From NCBI GenBank assembly GCA_021201235.1, contig JAJQFI010000024.1:62001-126000 (forward strand): a stretch of 64,000 nt of DNA, read 5' to 3'. Source of the DNA: Oscillospiraceae bacterium (GTDB taxonomy: Bacteria; Bacillota; Clostridia; Oscillospirales; Ruminococcaceae). The first letter of the stretch is position 1. Each line of letters begins with the position of its first letter. This document shows, in pieces, positions 6,712 to 15,694 of this stretch. A program made the position numbers and the translations under genes. The notes below the pieces were generated by a model that saw nothing but the letters and a program-made list of their open reading frames with translations, had not been told where the DNA came from and searched no databases.

Positions 6712-9132
6712 ATGACACCTACAAGAAATACTCAGCTGAGTCTGCCGTGTGTCGCAACTAGAGACTTTATCGTCATGCCTCATATGTCTTTGAAGTTTGA
6801 TGTTATGCGTCCCAAGTCCGTGGCGGCTCTTCGGGAGGCACTCCTCGGCGACAGACTCGTTTTCATGACCGCACAGAAGGACATAAACATCTCAGACCCC
6901 GCAGAAAATGATATCTACAAAATAGGCACAGTATGCGAAATAAAGCAGATTATAAATCTCAGCGAAGGAGCTTCTAGAGTCAGGGTAGAGGGTCTGTACA
7001 GAGCCAAGCTTCTCGAATATTCCGATGACGGAATCAGCCTTCATGCGGTTGTCAAGCCGATGAAAAACTATGGCAAGGATAAAATCCCCGATGAGGAGAT
7101 TGACGCCTTCTGCCGTGTCGTAAAGGCGGCGTTTGAGGCTTACTCCTCAGTCGTTCCGAGAATGCCTGATGAACTCAAGCATGCTGTCATGACTGCAGAC
7201 GACCCTGTAATGCTTTTTGAGAGCATAGTCTTCAATATTCCGATGCTCACCGAAGACCGTCAGCAGCTTCTGGAGGCTAACACGCTCAGTGAAAAGCTCT
7301 CAATAACCCTGGCTCTTCTCACAAGAGAGACTCAGGTATTGTCAATCGAGAACGATATACATACCAAGGTCAGTGAGGCTATAGACAAGGGTCAGAGGGA
7401 ATATTATCTCCGCGAAGAGCTTCGCATCATCAAGGATGAGCTCGGCGAAACCGACGATATCGACGAAGAGGCAGAAGAGTATGTCGAAAAGATATACAGC
7501 CTCAAGCTCAACGAAGAATGCACCGAAAAGCTCATATCCGAGGCTGAAAGGCTTATGAAGATGCCCTACGGCTCTCAGGAGGCGGCTGTAATAAGAAGCT
7601 ATCTCGATACCGTTCTGGAGCTTCCGTGGAATGTTGAAACGGAGGATAATCTCGATATCGAAAAGGTTTCCGCTCAGCTCGACAAAGACCACTACGGCAT
7701 GAAGAAGGTCAAGGAAAGAATTCTTGAACTCCTGTCTGTCAGAGTGCTCAACAGCGACGTAAAGGGTCAGATTATCTGCCTTGTCGGACCTCCCGGCGTC
7801 GGAAAGACTTCAATCGGCAAGTCAATTGCGGACGCTCTCGGAAGAAAGTACGTCAGGGTCTCACTCGGCGGAGTTAAGGACGAAGCCGATATAAGAGGTC
7901 ACAGAAAGACCTACATAGGCTCAATGCCCGGAAGAATCATAACAGCCGTCAAGCAGGCGGGTTCAAGCAATCCTCTCATACTTCTTGACGAAATTGACAA
8001 GATGGCTAACGATTTCAGGGGAGACCCCGCAAGCGCAATGCTCGAGGTTCTCGACAGCGAGCAGAACAAGGAGTTCAGAGACCACTATATCGAGCTACCA
8101 TTTGATTTGTCTCATGCTATCTTTGTAACCACTGCAAATAACATAGACACCATCTCACCTCCGCTTCTTGACAGAATGGACGTTATCGAGCTTCCGAGCT
8201 ACACTCGCGAAGAAAAGTTCGAGATAGCAAAACGCCATCTCGTTCCGAAGCAGGTTAAGCTTAACGGTCTTAACGGCAATAAAATCCGCTTCACAGATGC
8301 GGCTCTCTACGAGCTTGTCGACTACTACACAAGGGAAGCCGGCGTCAGAAGCCTCGAAAGACTTTTAGCAACCGTCTGCCGTAAAGCCGCAAAGGAAATC
8401 GTAACAGGCGAATCCCACAGAGTTACGGTCTCTCCCAAAACGATAGAAGAGTACCTCGGTGCAAGAAAGTACCTGGGCGACCTGAAATCGGATAAGTCTC
8501 AGGTCGGCGAAGTCAACGGTCTTGCATGGACTTCCGTCGGCGGCACTCTGATGCCTCTTGAAGTTCTCTCGGTTCCCGGCAAGGGAGTAATAGAGCTTAC
8601 GGGCTCTTTGGGCGATGTCATGAAGGAAAGCGCTAAGATTGCCGTGACATACGCAAGAAGCGTTGCGGATAAGTACGATATAGACAGCGATTTCTACCAG
8701 AAGCGAGACATCCATATCCATGCACCGGAGGGTGCGGTTCCGAAGGATGGACCTTCGGCGGGTGTAACGCTTGCGACGGGAATAATCTCTGAGCTTTCCG
8801 GATTGAAGGTCCGTTCGGATGTAGCTATGACCGGAGAAATAACGCTTCGCGGAAAAGTTCTTGCAATAGGCGGACTCAGAGAGAAAACAATGGCGGCATA
8901 CAAAGCCGGAATCAAGACAGTCATCATTCCCGCCGCCAACAAGCCCGATCTTGAAGAAGTCGACGACAAGGTCAAGCAGGGATTGGACTTCGTCTTTGCC
9001 GATACTATTGAGGATGTCCTCGATGTTGCGTTAATTCGGGAACAAACTGAACAGAGGAAGACGATAAACCCAGCGGCTTTCAAACAGGTTGAGAAAACTC
9101 CCGTGGGGGTGCGACTCGATGGGAAACGGTAA
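6712..9132 (+). CDS. lon: Endopeptidase La (Lon protease)
   Basis: An ATP-dependent serine protease of 806 residues, the normal size, that degrades damaged and regulatory proteins in the cytoplasm. The N-terminal LON substrate domain is followed by the AAA+ module with Walker A GPPGVGKTS (about residue 360) and Walker B ILLDEIDKM. The protease domain has catalytic Ser in KDGPSAG (about 682) and Lys in GGLREK, 43 residues later as in E. coli Lon. ATG 6712 follows AAGGAG; the upstream TTG at 6658 has no site. It overlaps engB by 14 bases, a conserved Firmicutes arrangement. Confidence 0.97.
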   Translation: MTPTRNTQLSLPCVATRDFIVMPHMSLKFDVMRPKSVAALREALLGDRLVFMTAQKDINISDPAENDIYKIGTVCEIKQIINLSEGASRVRVEGLYRAKLLEYSDDGISLHAVVKPMKNYGKDKIPDEEIDAFCRVVKAAFEAYSSVVPRMPDELKHAVMTADDPVMLFESIVFNIPMLTEDRQQLLEANTLSEKLSITLALLTRETQVLSIENDIHTKVSEAIDKGQREYYLREELRIIKDELGETDDIDEEAEEYVEKIYSLKLNEECTEKLISEAERLMKMPYGSQEAAVIRSYLDTVLELPWNVETEDNLDIEKVSAQLDKDHYGMKKVKERILELLSVRVLNSDVKGQIICLVGPPGVGKTSIGKSIADALGRKYVRVSLGGVKDEADIRGHRKTYIGSMPGRIITAVKQAGSSNPLILLDEIDKMANDFRGDPASAMLEVLDSEQNKEFRDHYIELPFDLSHAIFVTTANNIDTISPPLLDRMDVIELPSYTREEKFEIAKRHLVPKQVKLNGLNGNKIRFTDAALYELVDYYTREAGVRSLERLLATVCRKAAKEIVTGESHRVTVSPKTIEEYLGARKYLGDLKSDKSQVGEVNGLAWTSVGGTLMPLEVLSVPGKGVIELTGSLGDVMKESAKIAVTYARSVADKYDIDSDFYQKRDIHIHAPEGAVPKDGPSAGVTLATGIISELSGLKVRSDVAMTGEITLRGKVLAIGGLREKTMAAYKAGIKTVIIPAANKPDLEEVDDKVKQGLDFVFADTIEDVLDVALIREQTEQRKTINPAAFKQVEKTPVGVRLDGKR

Positions 9133-9727
9133 TCATCGCTTCGATAACGCGGAATTCTTCGCGGCATATGGTACGTTTGAACAGCTTCCGAAGCCGGAGA
9201 AAACTGAAATTGTTTTCGTCGGGCGTTCAAATGTCGGTAAGTCCTCGCTGATTAATAAGATTTTCGCAAGAAAATCCCTTGCCCGAGTCAGCTCTGAGCC
9301 AGGAAAAACAAGAACAATCAACTTTTACCGCCTCGGGGAGATTTATTTCGTGGATCTTCCCGGGTACGGTTATGCAAAAGTCTCAAAGTCCGAAAAGGCG
9401 AGATGGAATAAACTTATTTCCGGATACCTTTCCGACCCCGAGCGTGATATCGGAATAGTATTCTCGCTTATAGACATGCGGCATCCGCCGACAGCAGATG
9501 ACATCACAATGATAAACTTTCTTATCGACACCGAGCTTCCGTTCTGCATTGTCCTGACTAAATCGGATAAGCTGAACAAATCCAAAAGGGCGGCACGTCT
9601 TGAAGCCCTGAAGGATGAAATACCCTGCCTTTCGCAGATAACCGTAATTCCGTTTTCAGCATTGTCCGGAGAGGGAACAGAGGAAATCAGGGGAGTTATC
9701 GAAGAAGTTACGGAAAATCAGGACTAA
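9119..9727 (+). CDS. engB: Ribosome biogenesis GTPase EngB/YsxC
   Basis: A 202-residue GTPase needed for large ribosomal subunit assembly. The G motifs are all visible: G1 GRSNVGKSS, G2 region PGKTRTINF, G3 DLPGYGYAK, G4 TKSDK and G5 SALSG. ATG 9119 lies inside the end of lon with GGGGGTG 7 bases upstream, suggesting translational coupling. The lon-engB order is typical of Firmicutes. Confidence 0.95.
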   Translation: MGNGNHRFDNAEFFAAYGTFEQLPKPEKTEIVFVGRSNVGKSSLINKIFARKSLARVSSEPGKTRTINFYRLGEIYFVDLPGYGYAKVSKSEKARWNKLISGYLSDPERDIGIVFSLIDMRHPPTADDITMINFLIDTELPFCIVLTKSDKLNKSKRAARLEALKDEIPCLSQITVIPFSALSGEGTEEIRGVIEEVTENQD

Positions 9728-9765
9728 AATTTCGTCAATCTTTCACAAATATATTGATATAGGTC

Positions 9766-9794
9766 TTTACTTTTTACTTTCAGTATGTTAAAAT
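9766..9794 (+). promoter_or_regulatory. Promoter of the YerC-methyltransferase pair
   Basis: TTTACT (9766-9771), 17-base spacer, TAAAAT (9789-9794), ahead of the ATG at 9852. Confidence 0.5.
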
Positions 9795-9851
9795 GTGTTT
9801 GTACGAAATACAAAATCGAGATTTTGAACAAGACATTGAAAAGGTGATAAC

Positions 9852-10160
9852 ATGAATCCAAAATCCAACAAAAAGCATATCGAGGACCTTTATGCGGCAA
9901 TCCTTACTCTCGAAACCCGTGACGAATGCGAGCAATTTTTCGCAGATTTGTGCACCGCTATCGAAGTCGACACCCTTGCACAGCGTTTCGAGGTTGCCAA
10001 GATGCTCAAAGAAGGGCACATCTATGCAGATATAGTTGTCGCTACCGGTGCTTCGACAGCTACTATCAGCCGTGTCAATCGTTCTGTCAACTACGGAGTC
10101 GGCGGATATGACATTGCCCTCGGCAGACTCAAGGAAAATGAATCCGACAGCGAAAACTGA
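9852..10160 (+). CDS. YerC/YecD family TrpR-like DNA-binding protein
   Basis: This 102-residue protein belongs to the TrpR superfamily as found in Firmicutes (YerC). The helix-turn-helix is at about residues 55-80, in YADIVVATGASTATISRVNR, preceded by the helical ALAQRFEVAKML-like scaffold. The role of YerC is not settled; tryptophan binding should not be assumed. ATG 9852 follows AAGGTG. Its last 23 bases overlap a methyltransferase gene, so the two are probably cotranscribed. Confidence 0.85.
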   Translation: MNPKSNKKHIEDLYAAILTLETRDECEQFFADLCTAIEVDTLAQRFEVAKMLKEGHIYADIVVATGASTATISRVNRSVNYGVGGYDIALGRLKENESDSEN

Positions 10161-10896
10161 TAGCTACGGCATTTTTGCCGACTACTATGATCGGTTCACA
10201 AAAAACGTGAGCTATGTTTCTTATGCCAGAAGGATAGACGAAATCGTCATGCAGAGGCACATGAAGCGTGGCTCTGTTGTTGATATAGGCTGTGGGACGG
10301 GGACTATTGATTTGCTTTTAGCCAAAATGGGCTATCGGGTTACCGGAATCGACCGTTCCTATGAAATGCTTACGGTTGCCGATAAAAAGCTACGGGACGC
10401 CGGGTTGAAAGCCACATTTGTCCGTCAGGACATGACAAAGTTGACTTTGCCGCAAAAGGCGGATGTGATTATATCGACTCTTGACGGCATCAACCACCTG
10501 AAATCCGCAGATGATGTATTAACGACGTTTTCACGGGTATCGAAAAATCTCAGGCATGGTGGCACCTTTGTCTTTGACATGAATACAATATACAAGCATA
10601 GAAGTATTCTCGGCAATAACTGTTTTATCTTTGATACCGATGATGTCTATCTCGGCTGGCAGAATGATTACAGGGCATGTGATGAGAGTGTGCTGATTAC
10701 TCTTGATTTCTTTGTCAGAGAAGATAAAATCAGGCGTTATACCGAATCGTTCAGAGAAAAAGCCTATCCCGTAATGAAGATTTTCGGTATGCTCATCAAA
10801 TCTGGGCTTGTTCCACTTGAAATCTACGACGGCATCGGTCATAAACCGCCGAAGAAAACGTCTGACAGACTGCTCATAATTGCGGGCAAGCTTTGA
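10138..10896 (+). CDS. Class I SAM-dependent methyltransferase
   Basis: A 252-residue Rossmann-fold methyltransferase. Motif I is VVDIGCGTGTIDLLL (about residues 44-58), the acidic motif II end is GIDRSYEML, and the motif III region is VIISTLDGINHL. It resembles the methyltransferase family with a small C-terminal DUF-like beta extension. The substrate is unknown. ATG 10138 (MNPTAKTDSYG) overlaps the YerC-like gene by 23 bases and follows AAGGAAA. hslO begins 16 bases downstream. Confidence 0.85.
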   Translation: MNPTAKTDSYGIFADYYDRFTKNVSYVSYARRIDEIVMQRHMKRGSVVDIGCGTGTIDLLLAKMGYRVTGIDRSYEMLTVADKKLRDAGLKATFVRQDMTKLTLPQKADVIISTLDGINHLKSADDVLTTFSRVSKNLRHGGTFVFDMNTIYKHRSILGNNCFIFDTDDVYLGWQNDYRACDESVLITLDFFVREDKIRRYTESFREKAYPVMKIFGMLIKSGLVPLEIYDGIGHKPPKKTSDRLLIIAGKL

Positions 10897-10912
10897 ACTA
10901 AGGAAGATACAA

Positions 10913-11782
10913 ATGGGAAGAATAGTAAGAACAATATCAAAAGACGCATCCGTTGTCTGCTCTGCTATTGACGGGACAGACATCGTCTCTGAAATAGAGA
11001 AAATTCACAGGACCTCCGCAGTCGTAACCGCCGCTCTCGGCAGACTTGCGATGGGAACCTCGCTTATCGGCTTCGGCTTAAAGGACGAGGGCGACAGCGT
11101 AACCCTCAGAATCAACGGTGGGGGACCAATCGGAAGCCTGACTGCCGTATCCGACTACCTCGGAAATGTAAAATGCTATTGCGATAACAATATCGTCGAA
11201 ATTCCATTAAGACCCGACGGTAAACTCAATGTCGGCGGAGCAGTTGGCACAGACGGCACGCTCTCGGTTATCAAGGACCTTGGATTGAAAGAGCCATACA
11301 TCGGACAGACAGAGCTCGTGAGCGGAGAAATAGCCGAAGATATTACCGAATACTTTGCCGAAAGCGAACAGACCCCGACAGTCTGCGCGCTCGGAGTACT
11401 GGTTAATCCCGGCCTGACCGTCAAGCGAGCCGGAGGATTTCTTTTACAGCTTCTTCCTTTTGCCCCCGATGAGTCGATGGACATAATCGAAAGAAATATC
11501 TCGAAAATCTCGAGCGTTACGAGTCTCATGGAGCAGGGAATGAGTGCCGAGGATATCGCTCTTATGACACTTGATGGACTCGAGCCGAACGCGCTTGATG
11601 ATTTCGAAGTGAGCTATCGTTGCGACTGTTCGCGCGAAAGAACCGAAAGGATTCTGAAGAGCCTCGGAGAAAAAGAACTAAAAGAGCTATCGCAGGATGA
11701 GACAACGGAAGTCAAATGCCATTTCTGCGGCAAAGCATATAATTTCACTTCTGCGGAAATTCTTTCTCTTATAGAAAAATAG
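10913..11782 (+). CDS. hslO: Redox-regulated chaperone Hsp33
   Basis: A 289-residue chaperone activated by oxidation and unfolding. The N-terminal domain (about residues 1-180) carries RINGGGPIGSL. The C-terminal zinc centre has C-x-C (YRCDCSRER) and C-x2-C (VKCHFCGKAY), the four cysteines that release zinc on oxidation. ATG 10913 follows AAGGAAG. It ends only 3 bases before the -35 of the tRNA-Cys promoter. Confidence 0.96.
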   Translation: MGRIVRTISKDASVVCSAIDGTDIVSEIEKIHRTSAVVTAALGRLAMGTSLIGFGLKDEGDSVTLRINGGGPIGSLTAVSDYLGNVKCYCDNNIVEIPLRPDGKLNVGGAVGTDGTLSVIKDLGLKEPYIGQTELVSGEIAEDITEYFAESEQTPTVCALGVLVNPGLTVKRAGGFLLQLLPFAPDESMDIIERNISKISSVTSLMEQGMSAEDIALMTLDGLEPNALDDFEVSYRCDCSRERTERILKSLGEKELKELSQDETTEVKCHFCGKAYNFTSAEILSLIEK

Positions 11783-11785
11783 GTC

Positions 11786-11843
11786 TTGACAAATGGCGCA
11801 TTCTCGTGTATAATACTGGAGTCGGTTGCGAAAAGCGACCGAC
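11786..11843 (+). promoter_or_regulatory. Consensus promoter and leader hairpin of tRNA-Cys
   Basis: TTGACA (11786-11791), 17 bases, TATAAT (11809-11814) is a perfect consensus promoter. Transcription should start near 11821, directly at a 9-bp hairpin GTCGGTTGC-GAAAA-GCGACCGAC (11821-11843) that precedes the tRNA by 7 bases. The hairpin may guide or delay 5' processing. Confidence 0.75.
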
Positions 11844-11850
11844 GGAATAC

Positions 11851-11924
11851 GGTGTCATAGCCAAGTGGTAAGGCGTAGGACTGCAACTCCTTGACCCCCG
11901 GTTCAAATCCGGGTGACACCTCCA
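11851..11924 (+). tRNA. tRNA-Cys (anticodon GCA)
   Basis: Acceptor GGTGTCA pairs with TGACACC, the anticodon loop CTGCAAC gives GCA, the T-arm is CCGGTTCAAATCCGG and CCA is encoded. A 12-bp GC-rich terminator follows directly. Confidence 0.95.
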
Positions 11925-11926
11925 AA

Positions 11927-11957
11927 AAATCCCCGACTGCTTCGGTCGGGGATTTTC
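11927..11957. terminator. Terminator of tRNA-Cys, shared with the araC-type gene
   Basis: The stem ATCCCCGAC / GTCGGGGAT is flanked by an A run on one side and a T run on the other, so it can serve both the tRNA (plus) and the convergent AraC-family gene (minus). Confidence 0.85.
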
Positions 11958-11968
11958 TTGTTTTTACG

Positions 11969-12733
11969 CTACTCATGTTGTTCGTTTTTTCGATAAGCCA
12001 GTGGGGAAGTGCCGGTAACGGCTTTGAACTGCCGACAGAAATGCTCAACATTCTGATAACCGCAAAGGCTCGCTATCTTCTGAGAGTTGAAATCGGTCGT
12101 TACAAGATAATTCTTTGCAAGATCGATTCGCATACTGACAACGTCCTGCATACACGAGACGCCAAATTGCTTTTTGTAGATGTTCTGGAGATAGCCGGAG
12201 CTTAAATGAAGCTTGTCCGCCATTATGTCCACTGTCCAATGATAGTAAGGCTTAAGCCTTATCTCATATCTCAAATCTATAAGTGCCCTCTGCTGATCTG
12301 TAATCTCGGCTTCCTGTGCCGATTCTTTGATTTTCCACAGAAGCATCCTTAAGAGCATTGATATTGACATCGACGAATAGTCAAACCTGAAATAATTCTC
12401 CATAGACAAGAGCTCAAAGAGCTTCTGAAAGCTTTCGGGGGAATTTAGCTGAACCAAAGTCTCCGTCGGGACGTTGTCATTCGTTACGAAGCTTTCGTCA
12501 GTCTTGAATCTCACATAATCGTTGACATAAGGACAGTTATACGCCTGATAGTAAGCAAGGGCGTTCGGGGGATACAGGATTGCACTGTTGGGATGGCAGA
12601 TAATATCGCCCGAGGGCAGATGAAACAGCGCCGGAGATTTGACGTACAGAAGCAACCAGAAGTCATTCCTTACTCCGTATACAAAATCCTCCGGATGGGT
12701 TGCATTGAGCTGCATAAAGCATATATCAATCAT
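11969..12733 (-). CDS. AraC family transcriptional regulator
   Basis: A 254-residue regulator with an N-terminal cupin-like sensing domain and a C-terminal AraC double helix-turn-helix (about residues 155-250, ending CGYQNVEHFCRQFKAVTGTSPLAYRK, the family signature). AraC proteins of this type usually sense sugars. The ATG at 12733 follows GGGAGG. Its minus-strand promoter is TTGACA (12796-12801), 17 bases, CATACT (12773-12778). It diverges from the cohesin-type surface gene, and two 12-bp direct repeats lie between them. Confidence 0.9.
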   Translation of the reverse strand: MIDICFMQLNATHPEDFVYGVRNDFWLLLYVKSPALFHLPSGDIICHPNSAILYPPNALAYYQAYNCPYVNDYVRFKTDESFVTNDNVPTETLVQLNSPESFQKLFELLSMENYFRFDYSSMSISMLLRMLLWKIKESAQEAEITDQQRALIDLRYEIRLKPYYHWTVDIMADKLHLSSGYLQNIYKKQFGVSCMQDVVSMRIDLAKNYLVTTDFNSQKIASLCGYQNVEHFCRQFKAVTGTSPLAYRKNEQHE

Positions 12734-12849
12734 AATAAGCCTCCCGTTGGTAAGAACACTTCACCTGGTCCCAGTATGAAACATTTTTTTGAAAATGTCA
12801 AGTGGATATCAGGTATTTTGGGTGAGAATCAATCAATCTCAGGTGAAAA

Positions 12850-12906
12850 TGTCCGTGATGTCAAACATGATTTGTGAGTTTGCTATTGCAAAATTGTCCG
12901 TGATGT
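12850..12906. repeat. Two direct copies of TGTCCGTGATGT, 45 bp apart
   Basis: Identical 12-mers at 12850-12861 and 12895-12906. The second lies inside the 17-base spacer of the cohesin-gene promoter (TTGCAA 12886-12891, TAAAAT 12909-12914). They are candidate binding sites for the divergent AraC protein or for the regulator acting at 651 and 3252, whose repeats contain the same TTGTCCGTG core. Confidence 0.5.
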
Positions 12907-12961
12907 GCTAAAATGTATGAAAAGCTAATCTCAGCAGTAAATCTGTGGATGGGGATGTATA

Positions 12962-13977
12962 ATGATGAAAACAAAAAGAATAATCTGTATTGTACTGGCA
13001 ACCGTGATGATGTCCGTTCTGGCGGTGAACACTTTTGCCATAGCCGTTGTTACGGCATCAACCTCAGCAAGTGCCAAACAGGGCGATGAAGTAGCGGTTT
13101 CCGTATCAATCACCGATTTATCCGGAATCGTCTCCGGAACAGTAAAGGTATCATACAACACGAGCGAACTGAAATATGTGAAGTCACGTTATGACAGCAG
13201 TGTAGTTTCAACTCCGCGTTCCAGTGGTGGAACTGTAACATTCTCCATAAACAACAGCAGTGGAGGCAATCTCAGCGGAACGCTTGCAACTATTACTTTC
13301 ACGACTCTTGCCGATGAGTATACACAGTGCTACATCAGCGTTGAAATCAGCGACGCCGTAGATGCTCCGGAGAATCCGTCACAGTAAACGGCAACACGAC
13401 CGTCCTGGTAATCGAAGACGACGAGGGAAATACCTATGATCCCAATGCTGTCACCAATAATGATGACGATGACGACAGTGACTCCGATGACAACAGTGAA
13501 GCAGTTACTACCACCGCTGAAGCCGAAGTAACCACAACCAGCGAAACCGAAGAGGAAGTAGTCATTGATGACGACCCTGAGGTAGCGGAAGCAACCACAA
13601 CAGCCGCAACAACAACGGAAGCCACGACAACCACGACAAAGGCAACAACTACAGAAGCTACGACAACAACCCGTGCGACTACCACAACAGCCGCTACCAC
13701 TACAACCGAAGCAACCACAACAACAGAAGAAACCACTACGGAAGCCACAACAACCACCGAAGTAACTACTTCTGAAGTAACCACATCCGAAACAATCATC
13801 AGCTCCGATTCAACCGCTACTCTCGTCACATCTGACGAAACGGCGGCATTCGCAACTGTTGATGATTCGGAAGAGGACAAGAGTAAAGCGTCATTCCAGA
13901 CAATAGCGGTCGTTCTGGTCGTATTGGCGCTGACAGTAATCGGTGTTATTATTCTTGAGGTATTCAGAAGAAGGTAA
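12962..13977 (+). pseudogene. Cohesin-type surface protein, frameshifted before its Thr-rich linker
   Basis: The first frame (12962-13387) encodes a signal peptide and a compact cohesin-like domain (KQGDEVAVSVSITDLSG, SYNTSELKYVKS), then stops at 13385 after DAPENPSQ. The -1 frame, open from 13345, continues with VTVNGNTTVLVIEDDEG, an acidic stretch, a Thr-rich linker of about 90 residues, a membrane segment and FRRR, ending at 13977. One missing base between 13345 and 13384 would join them into a protein of about 338 residues anchored by its C-terminus. No slippery heptamer is visible. Sequencing error, recent mutation and phase variation are all possible. Confidence 0.75.
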
Positions 13978-13995
13978 AATCCTAAGGAGGATAAA

Positions 13996-14859
13996 ATGCA
14001 ACAAACACTGTCTAAAATATTCAATAAAAAAGTCATTCTGCCGATTCTTATAGCTATAGTCGTGATAATCGTTTTAGCTAACTGTATCACGGTTGTCTCG
14101 GCAGGACATACAGGAGTACTCGTCACACTGGGAAAAGTTGAAGATAACGTTTTTCAGGAAGGACTTCATTTCAAAGCGCCGTTCATTCAGGAAGTCATAG
14201 AGATTGACAACCGCATAACCAAGCTTGAGGTTTCGACCGAAGCGTTTTCAAAAGACCTTCAGACCGTTTCAACTACTCTCGCCATCAATTATCGTGTCGA
14301 CACGAGCATGTCCTACAGTATTTATAAGAATGTAGGAAGCGATTATGAAATGGTTCTCATAACTCCCGCCGTGAACGAAGTTCTTAAGGCTACAGTCTCG
14401 CAGTATACGGCAGAGGAGAGTGTAACCAACAGGACTCTTATATCCGACGGATTGTTGGAGGGGCTCAACGAAAAGTTGAACGACAGCGGTCTATACATTA
14501 CCGATGTCAATATCATCGACTTCGACTTCTCCGAGGCTTACATCACGGCTATTGAAGAAAAACAGGTAGCTCAGCAACAGCTTCTCAAGGCAGAAACCGA
14601 GAAGGAAACCACGATAACCAACGCTGAGGCAGAAGCGGAAGCAATGAAGATTCAGGCGGAGGCAGAAGCGGAAGCCAACAGGATTCTTTCCGAGTCCATC
14701 TCCGATGAACTTGTTGAATACTACAAGATTGAGAAGTGGGACGGCAAGCTCCCGACTATAACCGGTAGCGGTTCTATGATGCTCGATGTGAGCTCGATTC
14801 TTGAATCATCAGACACAAGCTCTGATTCCGCAACCGTTTCCGACTCTACGGGCGAATAA
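13996..14859 (+). CDS. SPFH/prohibitin-family membrane protein
   Basis: A 287-residue protein with one N-terminal membrane helix (about residues 13-35), an SPFH domain (GHTGVLVTLGKVEDNVFQEG onward), and an Ala/Glu-rich coiled coil (AEAEAEAMKIQAEAEAEAN, about residues 212-232). It ends in a Ser-rich tail. Such proteins oligomerise and organise membrane microdomains. ATG 13996 follows AAGGAGG. It sits 18 bases after the cohesin-type gene and 4 bases before a lipoprotein gene, so the three are likely one transcript. Confidence 0.85.
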   Translation: MQQTLSKIFNKKVILPILIAIVVIIVLANCITVVSAGHTGVLVTLGKVEDNVFQEGLHFKAPFIQEVIEIDNRITKLEVSTEAFSKDLQTVSTTLAINYRVDTSMSYSIYKNVGSDYEMVLITPAVNEVLKATVSQYTAEESVTNRTLISDGLLEGLNEKLNDSGLYITDVNIIDFDFSEAYITAIEEKQVAQQQLLKAETEKETTITNAEAEAEAMKIQAEAEAEANRILSESISDELVEYYKIEKWDGKLPTITGSGSMMLDVSSILESSDTSSDSATVSDSTGE

Positions 14860-14863
14860 AACC

Positions 14864-15598
14864 ATGAAAATTTTCAGAAAATTGATATCAATAGCATTGA
14901 TTGTGACTGTGACATTGTGTCTGAGCGGTTGCTCATTTTTCGACACGCTGACAGCATATGGTCTCTATTCGAGAGCGGTCAGCAAACTCGAAAAAGCCGG
15001 AGGATATGATGCCGATTGTGTTATGTCCATCTCATTTGACATATTGGGCGAAACGCTTACTTCCGAGACGGTAATGAATATCAAAGAGAATTCGACCGGA
15101 ACTCAGACTGTGACCGAAATGGATGGCGAAACAATCACAAGCACCTATATAGACGACAAAGTCTATGTTGAGTACGGAGACACCCTGATTTTCTACACCG
15201 TAACCGACAGCGATTCGACCGAATCAATCGGCGATGCCAACCTGCCCGAGCTTGCAGAGGATATTTTCGACAACATAAGCGTTGTCAAAAACGATGACGG
15301 AACAAAGCAGATTGCAATCGTTCTGGAGAGTGAAGACGCCGAAAGCATATTGGGCTCGTTTGTCGCTGATCTGGACGACCTGACTTTTGACGATATCATC
15401 TACACCATGATTTTCGACAGCAGTAACGATCTCTACATGATGACTCTGTCTTGCAGTGCATCAATGGATGTCCTTGGTTACACCATTATCGGCTATGTCA
15501 CTGCCGAATATACATTCATAGATTTCGGCACAGCTCCCGAGTTTGACCTTGGGCACGACGAAAGCGAGTTCGAAGACGGTGGGGAATACAGCGACTGA
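14864..15598 (+). CDS. Putative lipoprotein
   Basis: This 244-residue protein starts with a lipoprotein signal and lipobox LSGC (residues 20-23). The rest is an acidic beta-rich domain with repeated Thr/Glu/Asp-rich strands (GETLTSETVMNIKENSTGT), reminiscent of LolA/LppX-like or DUF6612-like folds; I cannot assign a family. It follows the SPFH gene by 4 bases and probably works at the outer face of the membrane with it. ATG 14864 is the first good start. Confidence 0.7.
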   Translation: MKIFRKLISIALIVTVTLCLSGCSFFDTLTAYGLYSRAVSKLEKAGGYDADCVMSISFDILGETLTSETVMNIKENSTGTQTVTEMDGETITSTYIDDKVYVEYGDTLIFYTVTDSDSTESIGDANLPELAEDIFDNISVVKNDDGTKQIAIVLESEDAESILGSFVADLDDLTFDDIIYTMIFDSSNDLYMMTLSCSASMDVLGYTIIGYVTAEYTFIDFGTAPEFDLGHDESEFEDGGEYSD

Positions 15599-15632
15599 CG
15601 CAAAGCACATCAAAAAAATCCGAAATCAACTA

Positions 15633-15661
15633 TTGACAACACGTTTTCAATGTGGTATCAT
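15633..15661 (+). promoter_or_regulatory. Promoter of tRNA-Ser
   Basis: TTGACA (15633-15638), 17 bases, TATCAT (15656-15661), 33 bases upstream of the mature tRNA. Confidence 0.75.
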
Positions 15662-15694
15662 ATTGGGGCTGTGAAATTCACGGCTCCCATCTAT

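Noticed and set aside
13345-13390. Programmed -1 frameshifting in the cohesin-type gene
   Set aside because: No X-XXY-YYZ slippery heptamer or strong downstream pseudoknot is visible between 13345 and 13384, so a base deletion is the simpler reading.
13434-14126. Long minus-strand reading frame rich in Val and Ser
   Set aside because: It is the antisense of the Thr-rich linker (ACA/ACC codons) of the cohesin-type gene; low-complexity complement, no ribosome site.
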